This document shows positions 56,062 to 64,000 of a stretch of 64,000 nt of DNA, piece by piece. Both the position numbers and the translations under genes were made by a program. Under the pieces are notes generated by a model that did not search any database, was not told where the DNA came from, and saw nothing but the letters and a program-made list of their open reading frames with translations. The DNA comes from Prevotella sp. P6B1 (GTDB lineage: Bacteria > Bacteroidota > Bacteroidia > Bacteroidales > Bacteroidaceae), in NCBI RefSeq assembly GCF_000702825.1, contig NZ_JNKF01000012.1:434001-498000 (forward strand), in the 5' to 3' direction. Within the stretch, counting starts at the first letter, position 1. Each line of letters opens with the position of its first letter.

Positions 56062-56094
56062 AAAGCAGCGTATCCTTGAGAGATACGCTGCTTT
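56062..56094 (-). terminator. Strong terminator after rpsJ
   Basis: Arms AAAGCAGCGTATC and GATACGCTGCTTT with a 7-nt loop; on the minus strand the stem is followed by a T run. It ends the rpsL-rpsG-fusA-rpsJ operon upstream of the inserted cassette. Confidence 0.88.
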
Positions 56095-56114
56095 ATAATC
56101 AGATAAAGTAAAAA

Positions 56115-56420
56115 CTATACCTTGATCTCAACCTCAACACCGCTGGGGAGCTCGAGCTTCATCAGAGCATCAACAGTCTTAGCAGTTGAGCTGTAGATGT
56201 CGATCAGACGCTTGTAGTCTGAGAGCTGGAACTGCTCACGAGCCTTCTTGTTAACGAAGGTAGAGCGGTTAACGGTGTAGATACGCTTGTGTGTAGGAAG
56301 GGGAATAGGACCGCTGATGATAGCACCTGTGGCCTTAACAGCCTTCACAATCTTCTCGGCTGACTTGTCTACGAGTTTGTGGTCGTAGCTCTTCAGCTTG
56401 ATACGAATTTTCTGACTCAT
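56115..56420 (-). CDS. rpsJ: 30S ribosomal protein S10
   Basis: 101 residues: [38 protein letters not shown] and [12 protein letters not shown], the S10 (NusE) signature. It ends the str operon here and is separated from rplC by a terminator and about 7.5 kb. Confidence 0.98.
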   Translation of the reverse strand: MSQKIRIKLKSYDHKLVDKSAEKIVKAVKATGAIISGPIPLPTHKRIYTVNRSTFVNKKAREQFQLSDYKRLIDIYSSTAKTVDALMKLELPSGVEVEIKV

Positions 56421-56455
56421 TGTCGTTTTAATTGTTTAATTGTTATTTAAAAGGA

Positions 56456-56489
56456 GGTGCTGCTAAAGAGTCATTTGCTCAGCAGCACC
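56456..56489 (-). terminator. Hairpin between fusA and rpsJ (possible attenuator)
   Basis: GGTGCTGCT (56456-56464) and AGCAGCACC (56481-56489) form a 9-bp stem; the minus-strand RNA continues UCCUUUUAAAU. The U run is short, so partial termination or RNA processing is more likely than full termination. Confidence 0.5.
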
Positions 56490-56501
56490 CATTTGTTTTC
56501 T

Positions 56502-58628
56502 TTATACGAGGTCGGCACGGCCCTTAACCTCCTCCAGAACTGTCTTAGCGATAGAGCTTGACAGAGGAGCGTGGTGATCGTACTCCATTGAGCTGGTAGC
56601 ACGACCAGAGGTGATGGTACGCAGAGCGGTTACATAACCGAACATCTCTGACAGGGGCACCTGAGCCTTAACGACACGGGCACCGCTACGAGCCTCTTCC
56701 ATACCCTCTACCTGGCCACGACGCTTGTTCAGGTCACCGATAACGTCACCCATGTTCTCCTCAGGTGTTACAACCTCGAGTTTCATGATAGGCTCCATCA
56801 GTACGGGCTTAGCCTGAGCACATGCGTTCTTGTATGCCTGCAGAGCAGCGATCTCGAATGAGAGCTGGTCAGAGTCAACGGGGTGGAACGAACCGTCGAG
56901 TACAGTAACCTTCAGTGAATCCATTGGGTAACCACCGAGGATACCATTCTTCATAGCGTTCTCGAATCCCTTCTGGATAGATGGGATGAACTCCTTAGGA
57001 ATGTTACCACCCTTAACCTCGTTAACGAACTGCAGACCGCCGTCCTTAGCGATATCCCAATCGTCGTCAACAGGACCAACGTTTACGATGATATCAGCGA
57101 ACTTACCGCGACCACCCGACTGCTTCTTGTAAACCTCACGGAGGTTAACAGTCTTGGTGATGGCCTCCTTGTAGTTAACCTGAGGCTTACCCTGGTTACA
57201 CTCAACCTTGAACTCACGCTTCAGACGGTCGATAATGATATCGAGGTGAAGCTCACCCATACCAGAGATAATGGTCTGACCACTCTGCTCGTCGGTACGT
57301 ACGGTGAATGTTGGGTCCTCTTCGGCCAGCTTAGCAAGACCGTTGTCGAGCTTAGCAACGTCGGCCTGAGACTTAGGCTCAACTGCGATAGAGATCACAG
57401 TATCTGGGAAGCTCATTGACTCCAGAACGATAGGTGCATCCTCAGAGCAGAGGGTATCACCAGTACGGATATCCTTGAAACCTACACCTGCGCCGATATC
57501 ACCAGCGTCGATGCTCTCCATAGGAATTTCCTTGTTTGAGTTCATCTGGAACAGACGGCTGATACGCTCCTTCTTACCCGAACGTGGGTTGTAAACGTAT
57601 GATCCGGCAGTGATCTTACCAGAGTAAACACGGAAGAATACCAGACGGCCCATGTATGGGTCGGTAGCAATCTTAAAGGCCAGAGCCGAAGTAGGCTCGT
57701 CCTCAGAAGGCTTACGATCTTCCTCCTCATCGGTATCGGGGTTAGTACCCTTAATAACCTCTACGTCAACAGGTGCGGGCAGGAATGCACATACGTAGTC
57801 GAGCAGAGGCTGTACACCCTTGTTCTTATATGAAGAACCGAGCAACATAGGAGTACAAGCCATTGAGATAGTACCCTTACGGATAGCTGCGATGATCTCC
57901 TCCTCAGTGATTGAGTTAGGATCGTCGAAGTACTTCTCCATCAGAGCCTCGTCGTACTCTGCGGCAGCCTCGAGCAGCTTGTTACGCCACTCGTCGCACT
58001 CTGCCTCAAGGTCGGCAGGGATATCCTCAACATCGTACTCAGCACCCATGGTCTCATCGTGCCACAGGATAGCCTTCATCTTGATCAGGTCAACCAGACC
58101 CTTGAAGTTCTCCTCAGCACCGATGGGCACCTGGATAACAACAGGGTTAGCACCCAGAATGTCCTTCATCTGCTGAACAGTCTCGAAGAAGTCAGCACCT
58201 GAGCGGTCCATCTTGTTAACGTAACCGATACGGGGTACGTTGTACTTGTCGGCCTGGCGCCATACAGTCTCAGACTGAGGCTGAACACCGTCGGCAGCAG
58301 AGTAAGTAGCAACAGCTCCATCGAGCACACGCAGTGAACGCTCTACCTCAGCGGTAAAGTCAACGTGTCCCGGAGTATCGATCAGGTTGATCTTATACTG
58401 CTTACCGTTGTAGTTCCAGTTACAGGTGGTAGCAGCAGATGTGATAGTAATACCACGCTCCTGCTCCTGAGCCATCCAGTCCATGGTAGCAGCTCCATCG
58501 TGTACCTCACCAATCTTATGAGTCTTACCTGTGTAGAACAGGATACGCTCAGAAGTGGTTGTCTTACCGGCATCGATGTGAGCCATAATACCGATATTTC
58601 TTGTTAAATGTAAATCGCGGTTTGCCAT
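56502..58628 (-). CDS. fusA: Translation elongation factor G
   Basis: 708 residues, GTPase that drives translocation. G1 [18 protein letters not shown]2/switch [11 protein letters not shown]3 DTPGHVDF, G4 NKMD, and the later domains ([30 protein letters not shown]) are complete. A second EF-G may exist elsewhere in the genome; this is the copy in the str operon. Confidence 0.98.
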   Translation of the reverse strand: MANRDLHLTRNIGIMAHIDAGKTTTSERILFYTGKTHKIGEVHDGAATMDWMAQEQERGITITSAATTCNWNYNGKQYKINLIDTPGHVDFTAEVERSLRVLDGAVATYSAADGVQPQSETVWRQADKYNVPRIGYVNKMDRSGADFFETVQQMKDILGANPVVIQVPIGAEENFKGLVDLIKMKAILWHDETMGAEYDVEDIPADLEAECDEWRNKLLEAAAEYDEALMEKYFDDPNSITEEEIIAAIRKGTISMACTPMLLGSSYKNKGVQPLLDYVCAFLPAPVDVEVIKGTNPDTDEEEDRKPSEDEPTSALAFKIATDPYMGRLVFFRVYSGKITAGSYVYNPRSGKKERISRLFQMNSNKEIPMESIDAGDIGAGVGFKDIRTGDTLCSEDAPIVLESMSFPDTVISIAVEPKSQADVAKLDNGLAKLAEEDPTFTVRTDEQSGQTIISGMGELHLDIIIDRLKREFKVECNQGKPQVNYKEAITKTVNLREVYKKQSGGRGKFADIIVNVGPVDDDWDIAKDGGLQFVNEVKGGNIPKEFIPSIQKGFENAMKNGILGGYPMDSLKVTVLDGSFHPVDSDQLSFEIAALQAYKNACAQAKPVLMEPIMKLEVVTPEENMGDVIGDLNKRRGQVEGMEEARSGARVVKAQVPLSEMFGYVTALRTITSGRATSSMEYDHHAPLSSSIAKTVLEEVKGRADLV

Positions 58629-58662
58629 TGTTTTGTATCCTTTTAACTTCTTACCTTATTAA

Positions 58663-59139
58663 TTAGAAACGGAAGTGAGCAAATGCGCGGTTAGCCTCAG
58701 CCATACGGTGCATATCCTCCTTACGCTTGTAGGCACCACCCTGGTTGTTGAAAGCATCCATAATCTCAGCAGCCAGCTTGTCAGCCATTGACTTACCGCT
58801 ACGCTTGCGAGCGAACTGAATCATGTTCTTCATTGAAATGCTCTCCTTACGGTCAGGACGGATTTCTGTAGGTACCTGGAAAGTAGCACCACCGATACGG
58901 CGGCTCTTTACCTCTACCTGTGGAGTGATGTTATCAAGAGCCTGCTTCCAGATATCAAGGGCAGACTTCTCCTCATTGCTCATCTTGGTCTTCACTGTCT
59001 CCAGTGCATTGTAGAAGATTTCGTACGACTTGGTCTTCTTACCATCAAACATCAGGTGATTTACAAACTTAGACACCTTCTGGTCGTTGAATACGGGATC
59101 GGGAAGGATCACACGCTTCTTGGGTTTTGCTTTTCTCAT
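58663..59139 (-). CDS. rpsG: 30S ribosomal protein S7
   Basis: 158 residues: [38 protein letters not shown] and [20 protein letters not shown]; nucleates 30S head assembly. Confidence 0.98.
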   Translation of the reverse strand: MRKAKPKKRVILPDPVFNDQKVSKFVNHLMFDGKKTKSYEIFYNALETVKTKMSNEEKSALDIWKQALDNITPQVEVKSRRIGGATFQVPTEIRPDRKESISMKNMIQFARKRSGKSMADKLAAEIMDAFNNQGGAYKRKEDMHRMAEANRAFAHFRF

Positions 59140-59291
59140 TTTGTTTTTGAATTAAAATTCTGCTTGAGGGCTGTTCTTACTTGTTCTTCAACGTCCTTCG
59201 CTCGGACATTTACTCAACCTTATAACATAGTCTCCAGCAAAACGGATTAAATTTCTTTTCTTTTTTGGCCTGACTGACCATCTCCGGTCAT

Positions 59292-59672
59292 TTACTTCTT
59301 AGCCTTAGGACGCTTAGCACCATACTTTGAACGACGCTGTGTACGGTTAGCAACACCAGCGGTATCAAGAGTACCACGAACGATGTGATAACGTACACCT
59401 GGCAGGTCCTTTACACGACCACCGCGAACAAGCACGATTGAGTGCTCCTGCAGGTTGTGTCCCTCTCCAGGGATGTAAGAGTTAACTTCCTTCTGATTTG
59501 TCAGACGAACACGGGCTACCTTACGCATAGCCGAATTAGGCTTCTTAGGAGTTGTTGTGTACACACGTACGCAGACGCCACGACGCTGAGGACAGTTATC
59601 CAAAGCAGGTGACTTCGACTTGTCAACAATTACCTTTCTGCCTTTTCTTACCAATTGTGAAATTGTAGGCAT
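59292..59672 (-). CDS. rpsL: 30S ribosomal protein S12
   Basis: 126 residues: [35 protein letters not shown] and [17 protein letters not shown]. The two Lys residues linked to streptomycin resistance in other bacteria (in TPKKPNS and in VKDLPG) are the wild-type Lys. First gene after the promoter box at 59764. Confidence 0.98.
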   Translation of the reverse strand: MPTISQLVRKGRKVIVDKSKSPALDNCPQRRGVCVRVYTTTPKKPNSAMRKVARVRLTNQKEVNSYIPGEGHNLQEHSIVLVRGGRVKDLPGVRYHIVRGTLDTAGVANRTQRRSKYGAKRPKAKK

Positions 59673-59763
59673 AATACTTAACTTTTTTAATTTATATATG
59701 TTATTTTGTTTATAATCAGCGCTTTATACGCCCTATCTCGCTCAATATAGGCGTTTCGGGCTG

Positions 59764-59771
59764 CAAAGGTA
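59764..59771 (-). promoter_or_regulatory. -7 box of the rpsL operon
   Basis: TACCTTTG on the minus strand in the 274-nt rpoC-rpsL gap, about 90 nt upstream of rpsL. No clear upstream box at canonical spacing. The rest of the gap is A+T-rich and, apart from the rpoC terminator, shows nothing else. Confidence 0.6.
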
Positions 59772-59890
59772 CAACTATTTTCCGATTCCACCTAACTTAT
59801 ATCGTTAAAAAGTCGACCAGACGCCACTATTTAACAAAGTATAACTATTTTTGAAATTATTAAGATTAAAACTTTCCATTAAACAGAAAA

Positions 59891-59921
59891 AAGAGTGCTG
59901 TAAACAGATTACAGCACTCTT
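59891..59921 (-). terminator. Terminator after rpoC
   Basis: AAGAGTGCTGTAA - ACAGA - TTACAGCACTCTT, followed on the minus strand by TTTTTTC. It ends the rpoB/rpoC operon 26 nt after the rpoC stop. Confidence 0.87.
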
Positions 59922-59946
59922 GCATTATATCTGAACAAGGAAGTCC

Positions 59947-62900
59947 TTATTTCTCCTCGAGAATTGTCTCCTCAGCGAAGTCGAGAACATTCTTGCGGTT
60001 AGCCTGAATGCGCTCATATTCCTCCTTTGAGCCTACAACAATCTTCTCGAACTCACGCAGACCAGTACCAGCAGGAATCAGGTGACCGCAGATTACGTTC
60101 TCCTTCATACCTACCAAGTGGTCGACCTTACCGCGGATAGCAGCCTCGTTGAGCACCTTAGTGGTCTCCTGGAACGATGCAGCCGACATGAACGACTTGG
60201 TCTGGAGGGCAGCACGGGTGATACCCTGCAGAATCTGGGTAGATGTAGCGGGAACGGCATCACGAACCTGAACCAGACGGAGGTCACGACGCTTCAGCAT
60301 AGAGTTCTCGTCACGCAGCTTACGAGCGGTAACGATCTGACCCTTCTGCAAGTTCTCTGAGTCACCAGCATCGGTAACAACCTTCTTACCCCAGATACGA
60401 TCGTTCTCCTCAGCGAAGTCGAGCTTATCAACAATCTCCTGCTCGAGGAATGAGGTATCACCAGGCTCGTTAATCTGTACCTTACGCATCATCTGACGAA
60501 CGATGATCTCAAAGTGCTTGTCGTTGATCTTTACACCCTGCAGACGATAAACGTCCTGAACCTCGTTCACGATATACTCCTGAACAGCGGTGGGGCCCTT
60601 GATGGCGAGGATATCGCCAGGAGTGATCACACCATCAGACAGAGGAGTACCGGCACGAACGGCGTCGTGTTCCTGTACCAGGATCTGCTTAGACAGTGAT
60701 ACGAGATACTTACGCTGTTCACCTGTCTTAGAGGTGACAATGATCTCACGGTTACCACGCTTAACCTTACCCATGGTGACCTCACCGTCGATTTCAGATA
60801 CAACTGCGGGGTTAGATGGGTTACGAGCCTCGAAGAGCTCGGTTACACGAGGCAGACCTCCGGTGATATCACCACCCTTAGCAGCTGCACGTGGAATCTT
60901 AACGAGGGTCTCACCAGTCTTAACAGTCTGACCGTCCTCAACAACTACGTGACCACCCACAGGGAAGTTATATGTTCCGATGACCTCACCGTCAGCACCG
61001 ATGACATCACAGGTAGGCACCTTCAGCTTATCACGCGACTCGGTAACGATCTTCTCGGTCAGACCAGTTGTTTCGTCGGTCTCAGCACGGAAGGTAACAC
61101 CCTCGATCACATCATTGAACTTCAGGGTACCAGCATACTCGGTAACGATAACGGCGTTGAATGGGTCCCACTGAGCGATCTTGTCGCCCTTGGCAACCTC
61201 GTCGCCATGACTGAAGTAGAGTGAAGAACCGTAAGGAACGTTAACGGTAGAGAGCACGATCTTGGTATTGGGATCAACAAAGCGCATCTCACCCAGACGG
61301 CTGACAACCATCTGACACTCACGACCATCCTCGTCGAATGGTACGGTACGTACCTCCTCGAACTCGATCATGGCGCGCTCATATTTAGATACGATGCTGG
61401 CATTGGCAGCGGCGTTGGCAGCCACACCACCGGCGTGGAACGTACGAAGTGTCAGCTGTGTACCTGGCTCACCGATAGCCTGAGCAGCAATCACACCAAC
61501 AGCCTCACCCTTCTGAACCATGCGACGGGTAGCAAGGTTACGTCCGTAACACTTCATGCAGACACCCTTCTTCGACTCACAGGTCAGCACTGAACGGATC
61601 TCAACGGTCTCGATATCAGAAGCCTCGATAGCGTCGGCGATGCTCTCGGTGATCTCCTCACCGGCCTCTACAATCACCTCACCAGTCTTAGGATTGATGA
61701 CATCGTGAACAGATACACGACCCAGGATACGCTCAGACAGACTTGAGATAACCTCATCGCCATTCTTCAGAGCGGTGCACTGCAGACCACGGAGTGTTCC
61801 ACAGTCCTCCTCGGTGATAATCACATCGTGAGATACGTCAACCAGACGACGTGTCAGATATCCGGCGTCGGCAGTCTTCATGGCCGTATCAGCCAGACCC
61901 TTACGAGCACCGTGAGTAGAGATAAAGTACTCGAGCACTGACATACCCTCCTTAAAGTTAGAAAGGATTGGGTTCTCAATAATCTGGTGTCCCTCGGCAC
62001 CTGCCTTCTGAGGCTTAGCCATCAGACCACGGATACCAGAGAGCTGTTTGATCTGGTCCTTACTACCACGGGCACCAGAGTCAAGCATCATGAATACAGC
62101 GTTGAATCCCTGGTCGGCCTCGGTCATCTGCTTCAGCAGGATGTTACCGATATCGTTATTGACGTGGGTCCAGGTATCGATAACCTGGTTATAACGCTCG
62201 TTGTCGGTGATGAATCCCATGTTATAGTTGTCAGTAATCTGCTGAACCTCCTCATTACCCTTGGCAATCAGCTCTGCCTTCTCCTTAGGAATAATGATAT
62301 CATCGAGGTTGAACGACAGACCTGCCAGATAAGCCATGCGGTAACCGAGGTTCTTGATACCATCAAGGAACTCACAAGCCTCAGCGAAACCTACATTCTT
62401 AATAACAGCAGCGATGATGTCGCGCAGACTCTTCTTAGAGATAATCTTATTAACATAGCCAACCTCCTTTGGAACGATGCCATTTACAATGACACGACCA
62501 ACAGAAGTCTCTACCATATGACGCTCGGGCTTACCGTCAACGATATCGTCGACAACCACCTTCACCTGAGCATGCAGCTCACACTTACCTTCGTTGTAAG
62601 CAATGATAGCCTCCTCAGGACCGTAGAAAGTCAGACCCTCACCCTTAGCACCTGGACGAATCTTGGTAATGTAGTACAGACCAAGCACCATATCCTGTGA
62701 AGGCACAGTGATAGGAGCACCGTTGGCAGGGTTCAGGATGTTATGGCTCTGCAGCATGAGCAGCTGAGCCTCAAGGATAGCCTCATTACTCAGTGGAAGG
62801 TGAACAGCCATCTGGTCACCATCGAAGTCGGCGTTGAACGCGGTACAAGCCAGTGGGTGGAGCTGGATAGCCTTACCCTCAATCATCTTAGGCTGGAAAG

Positions 62901-64000
62901 CCTGGATACCCAGACGGTGCAGTGTTGGTGCACGGTTCAGCAGAACGGGGTGACCCTTCATCACATTCTCCAGGATATCAAAGATAACCGGCTCACGACG
63001 GTCAACAATCTTCTTAGCGCTCTTTACGGTCTTCACGATACCGCGCTCGATGAGCTTACGGATGATGAATGGCTTGTAAAGCTCGGCAGCCATCAACTTA
63101 GGCAGACCGCACTCACCCATCTTCAGCTCAGGACCTACAACGATAACCGAACGGGCAGAGTAGTCAACACGCTTACCCAACAGGTTCTGACGGAAACGTC
63201 CCTGCTTACCTTTCAGCGAGTCTGAGAGTGACTTCAGAGGGCGGTTACTATCGCTCTTCACAGCGCTCGACTTACGAGAGTTGTCGAAGAGTGAGTCGAC
63301 AGCCTCCTGCAGCATACGCTTCTCGTTGCGGAGAATCACCTCAGGAGCCTTGATCTCCATCAGACGCTTCAAACGGTTGTTACGAATGATAACGCGACGA
63401 TAGAGGTCGTTCAAGTCAGAAGTAGCGAAACGTCCACCATCCAGTGGTACCAGAGGACGGAGCTCAGGAGGAGTCACAGGGATAATCTTCATGATCATCC
63501 ACTCTGGGCGGTTGATACCCTTCTCCACACTGCTGCGGAAGGCCTCAACAACCTGCAGACGCTTCAGAGCCTCGTTCTTACGCTGTACTGATGAATCGCT
63601 GTTGGCACGGTCACGCAGTTCGTACGACAGTGAATCGAGGTCGATACGAGTCAGCAGATCGTAGATGGCCTCAGCACCCATCTTAGCGATGAACTTATTA
63701 GGATCGCTATCATCCAGATATTCGTTATCGGGCGAAAGCTGATTCTCAATGATTTCGGTGTACTCATCTTCTGACAGCAGGTCGTACTGGTTGGCACCCA
63801 GGGCATCGTTGCCCTCTGCGTCCTTTCTACCTGCCATCGCACCTGGCTGGATAACCACGTAGCGCTCGTAGTAGATAACTGCATCGAGCTTCTTAGTGGG
63901 CAGACCAAGCAGATAACCGATCTTATTAGGAAGACTACGGAAATACCAGATATGAGCAACGGGCACAACGAGCTCGATGTGACCAGAACGCTCACGACGA
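59947..64000 (-). CDS. rpoC: RNA polymerase beta-prime subunit (partial, N-terminus outside window)
   Basis: About 1350 residues are present and the frame is open to the window edge ([20 protein letters not shown]), so an in-frame GTG at 63966 is a Val codon and not the start. Key parts: the catalytic Mg-binding loop [17 protein letters not shown], the [23 protein letters not shown] region near the clamp, the trigger-loop region [16 protein letters not shown], and the second zinc site ([19 protein letters not shown]). The N-terminal zinc ribbon lies outside. No inteins or frameshifts seen. Confidence 0.98.
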   Translation of the reverse strand, partial: RRERSGHIELVVPVAHIWYFRSLPNKIGYLLGLPTKKLDAVIYYERYVVIQPGAMAGRKDAEGNDALGANQYDLLSEDEYTEIIENQLSPDNEYLDDSDPNKFIAKMGAEAIYDLLTRIDLDSLSYELRDRANSDSSVQRKNEALKRLQVVEAFRSSVEKGINRPEWMIMKIIPVTPPELRPLVPLDGGRFATSDLNDLYRRVIIRNNRLKRLMEIKAPEVILRNEKRMLQEAVDSLFDNSRKSSAVKSDSNRPLKSLSDSLKGKQGRFRQNLLGKRVDYSARSVIVVGPELKMGECGLPKLMAAELYKPFIIRKLIERGIVKTVKSAKKIVDRREPVIFDILENVMKGHPVLLNRAPTLHRLGIQAFQPKMIEGKAIQLHPLACTAFNADFDGDQMAVHLPLSNEAILEAQLLMLQSHNILNPANGAPITVPSQDMVLGLYYITKIRPGAKGEGLTFYGPEEAIIAYNEGKCELHAQVKVVVDDIVDGKPERHMVETSVGRVIVNGIVPKEVGYVNKIISKKSLRDIIAAVIKNVGFAEACEFLDGIKNLGYRMAYLAGLSFNLDDIIIPKEKAELIAKGNEEVQQITDNYNMGFITDNERYNQVIDTWTHVNNDIGNILLKQMTEADQGFNAVFMMLDSGARGSKDQIKQLSGIRGLMAKPQKAGAEGHQIIENPILSNFKEGMSVLEYFISTHGARKGLADTAMKTADAGYLTRRLVDVSHDVIITEEDCGTLRGLQCTALKNGDEVISSLSERILGRVSVHDVINPKTGEVIVEAGEEITESIADAIEASDIETVEIRSVLTCESKKGVCMKCYGRNLATRRMVQKGEAVGVIAAQAIGEPGTQLTLRTFHAGGVAANAAANASIVSKYERAMIEFEEVRTVPFDEDGRECQMVVSRLGEMRFVDPNTKIVLSTVNVPYGSSLYFSHGDEVAKGDKIAQWDPFNAVIVTEYAGTLKFNDVIEGVTFRAETDETTGLTEKIVTESRDKLKVPTCDVIGADGEVIGTYNFPVGGHVVVEDGQTVKTGETLVKIPRAAAKGGDITGGLPRVTELFEARNPSNPAVVSEIDGEVTMGKVKRGNREIIVTSKTGEQRKYLVSLSKQILVQEHDAVRAGTPLSDGVITPGDILAIKGPTAVQEYIVNEVQDVYRLQGVKINDKHFEIIVRQMMRKVQINEPGDTSFLEQEIVDKLDFAEENDRIWGKKVVTDAGDSENLQKGQIVTARKLRDENSMLKRRDLRLVQVRDAVPATSTQILQGITRAALQTKSFMSAASFQETTKVLNEAAIRGKVDHLVGMKENVICGHLIPAGTGLREFEKIVVGSKEEYERIQANRKNVLDFAEETILEEK

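Noticed and set aside
61987..62700. Plus-strand frame of 237 codons within rpoC
   Set aside because: Antisense to conserved RNA polymerase sequence, no motifs or promoter.
59947..63966. rpoC as a complete gene starting at 63966
   Set aside because: The codon there is an in-frame GTG in the middle of conserved rpoC sequence; the frame continues to the window edge, so the gene is truncated by the window.

Overview
The window looks like a chromosomal segment of a Prevotella-type member of the Bacteroidales. The grounds are: many genes preceded by the Bacteroidetes sigma-70 box (TAnnTTTG, sometimes with TTG or TTTG about 20 nt upstream) instead of -35/-10 boxes; SusC-like and other TonB-linked receptors; fimbrillin lipoproteins; a GLPGLI protein; a membrane-bound LuxR-type propeller regulator; and the Bacteroidetes ribosomal gene order with map-infA-rpmJ between secY and rpsM. 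No rRNA, tRNA, insertion sequence or CRISPR array was seen.

Layout. 1-4405: the 5' part of a SusC-family receptor gene, divergent from a one-component membrane regulator that probably controls it. 4406-13218: a cytidylate-kinase-like protein, an SPFH/band 7 membrane protein, a 995-residue protein with two receiver domains and a PPDK/PEP-synthase ATP-binding region, a GH9 glycosidase and a glutamine synthetase. 13265-20137: a carboxylesterase, a Cys-rich Bacteroidales protein, a sensor kinase pair (one complete, one without kinase core and without phospho-acceptor His) and an O-acetylhomoserine sulfhydrylase. 20316-26161: a G+C-rich five-gene fimbrial operon (OmpA-like protein plus four lipoproteins) with a long structured leader containing a (GA)9 tract. 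26757-33750: a TonB-dependent receptor, a LytS/LytR-type two-component pair, gdhA coupled to an RlpA-like protein, and a glycine-zipper lipoprotein.

33919-64000 is the translation/transcription superoperon on the minus strand. It runs rpoC (partial), rpsL, rpsG, fusA, rpsJ, then is interrupted, and resumes with rplC through rplQ. The two very small genes rpmJ and rpmD are present. Between rpsJ and rplC lies a foreign-looking block of about 7.5 kb: BlaI-type repressor, M56/TonB-C antirepressor-like protein, TPR protein, GLPGLI protein and TonB-dependent receptor, all co-oriented and tightly packed. rpsJ ends in a strong terminator and rplC has its own canonical promoter and a leader with a 16-bp inverted repeat, so the usually continuous str/S10 cluster has become separate transcription units around an envelope-sensing cassette. 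This is the most interesting feature of the window.

How the parts connect: several cell-envelope systems (nutrient receptor with its sensor-regulator, fimbriae, LytTR-linked receptor, BlaI/M56-linked receptor) sit beside nitrogen metabolism genes (glutamine synthetase, glutamate dehydrogenase) and the core ribosomal genes. Functional names come from recognising family motifs by eye; no database search was possible.
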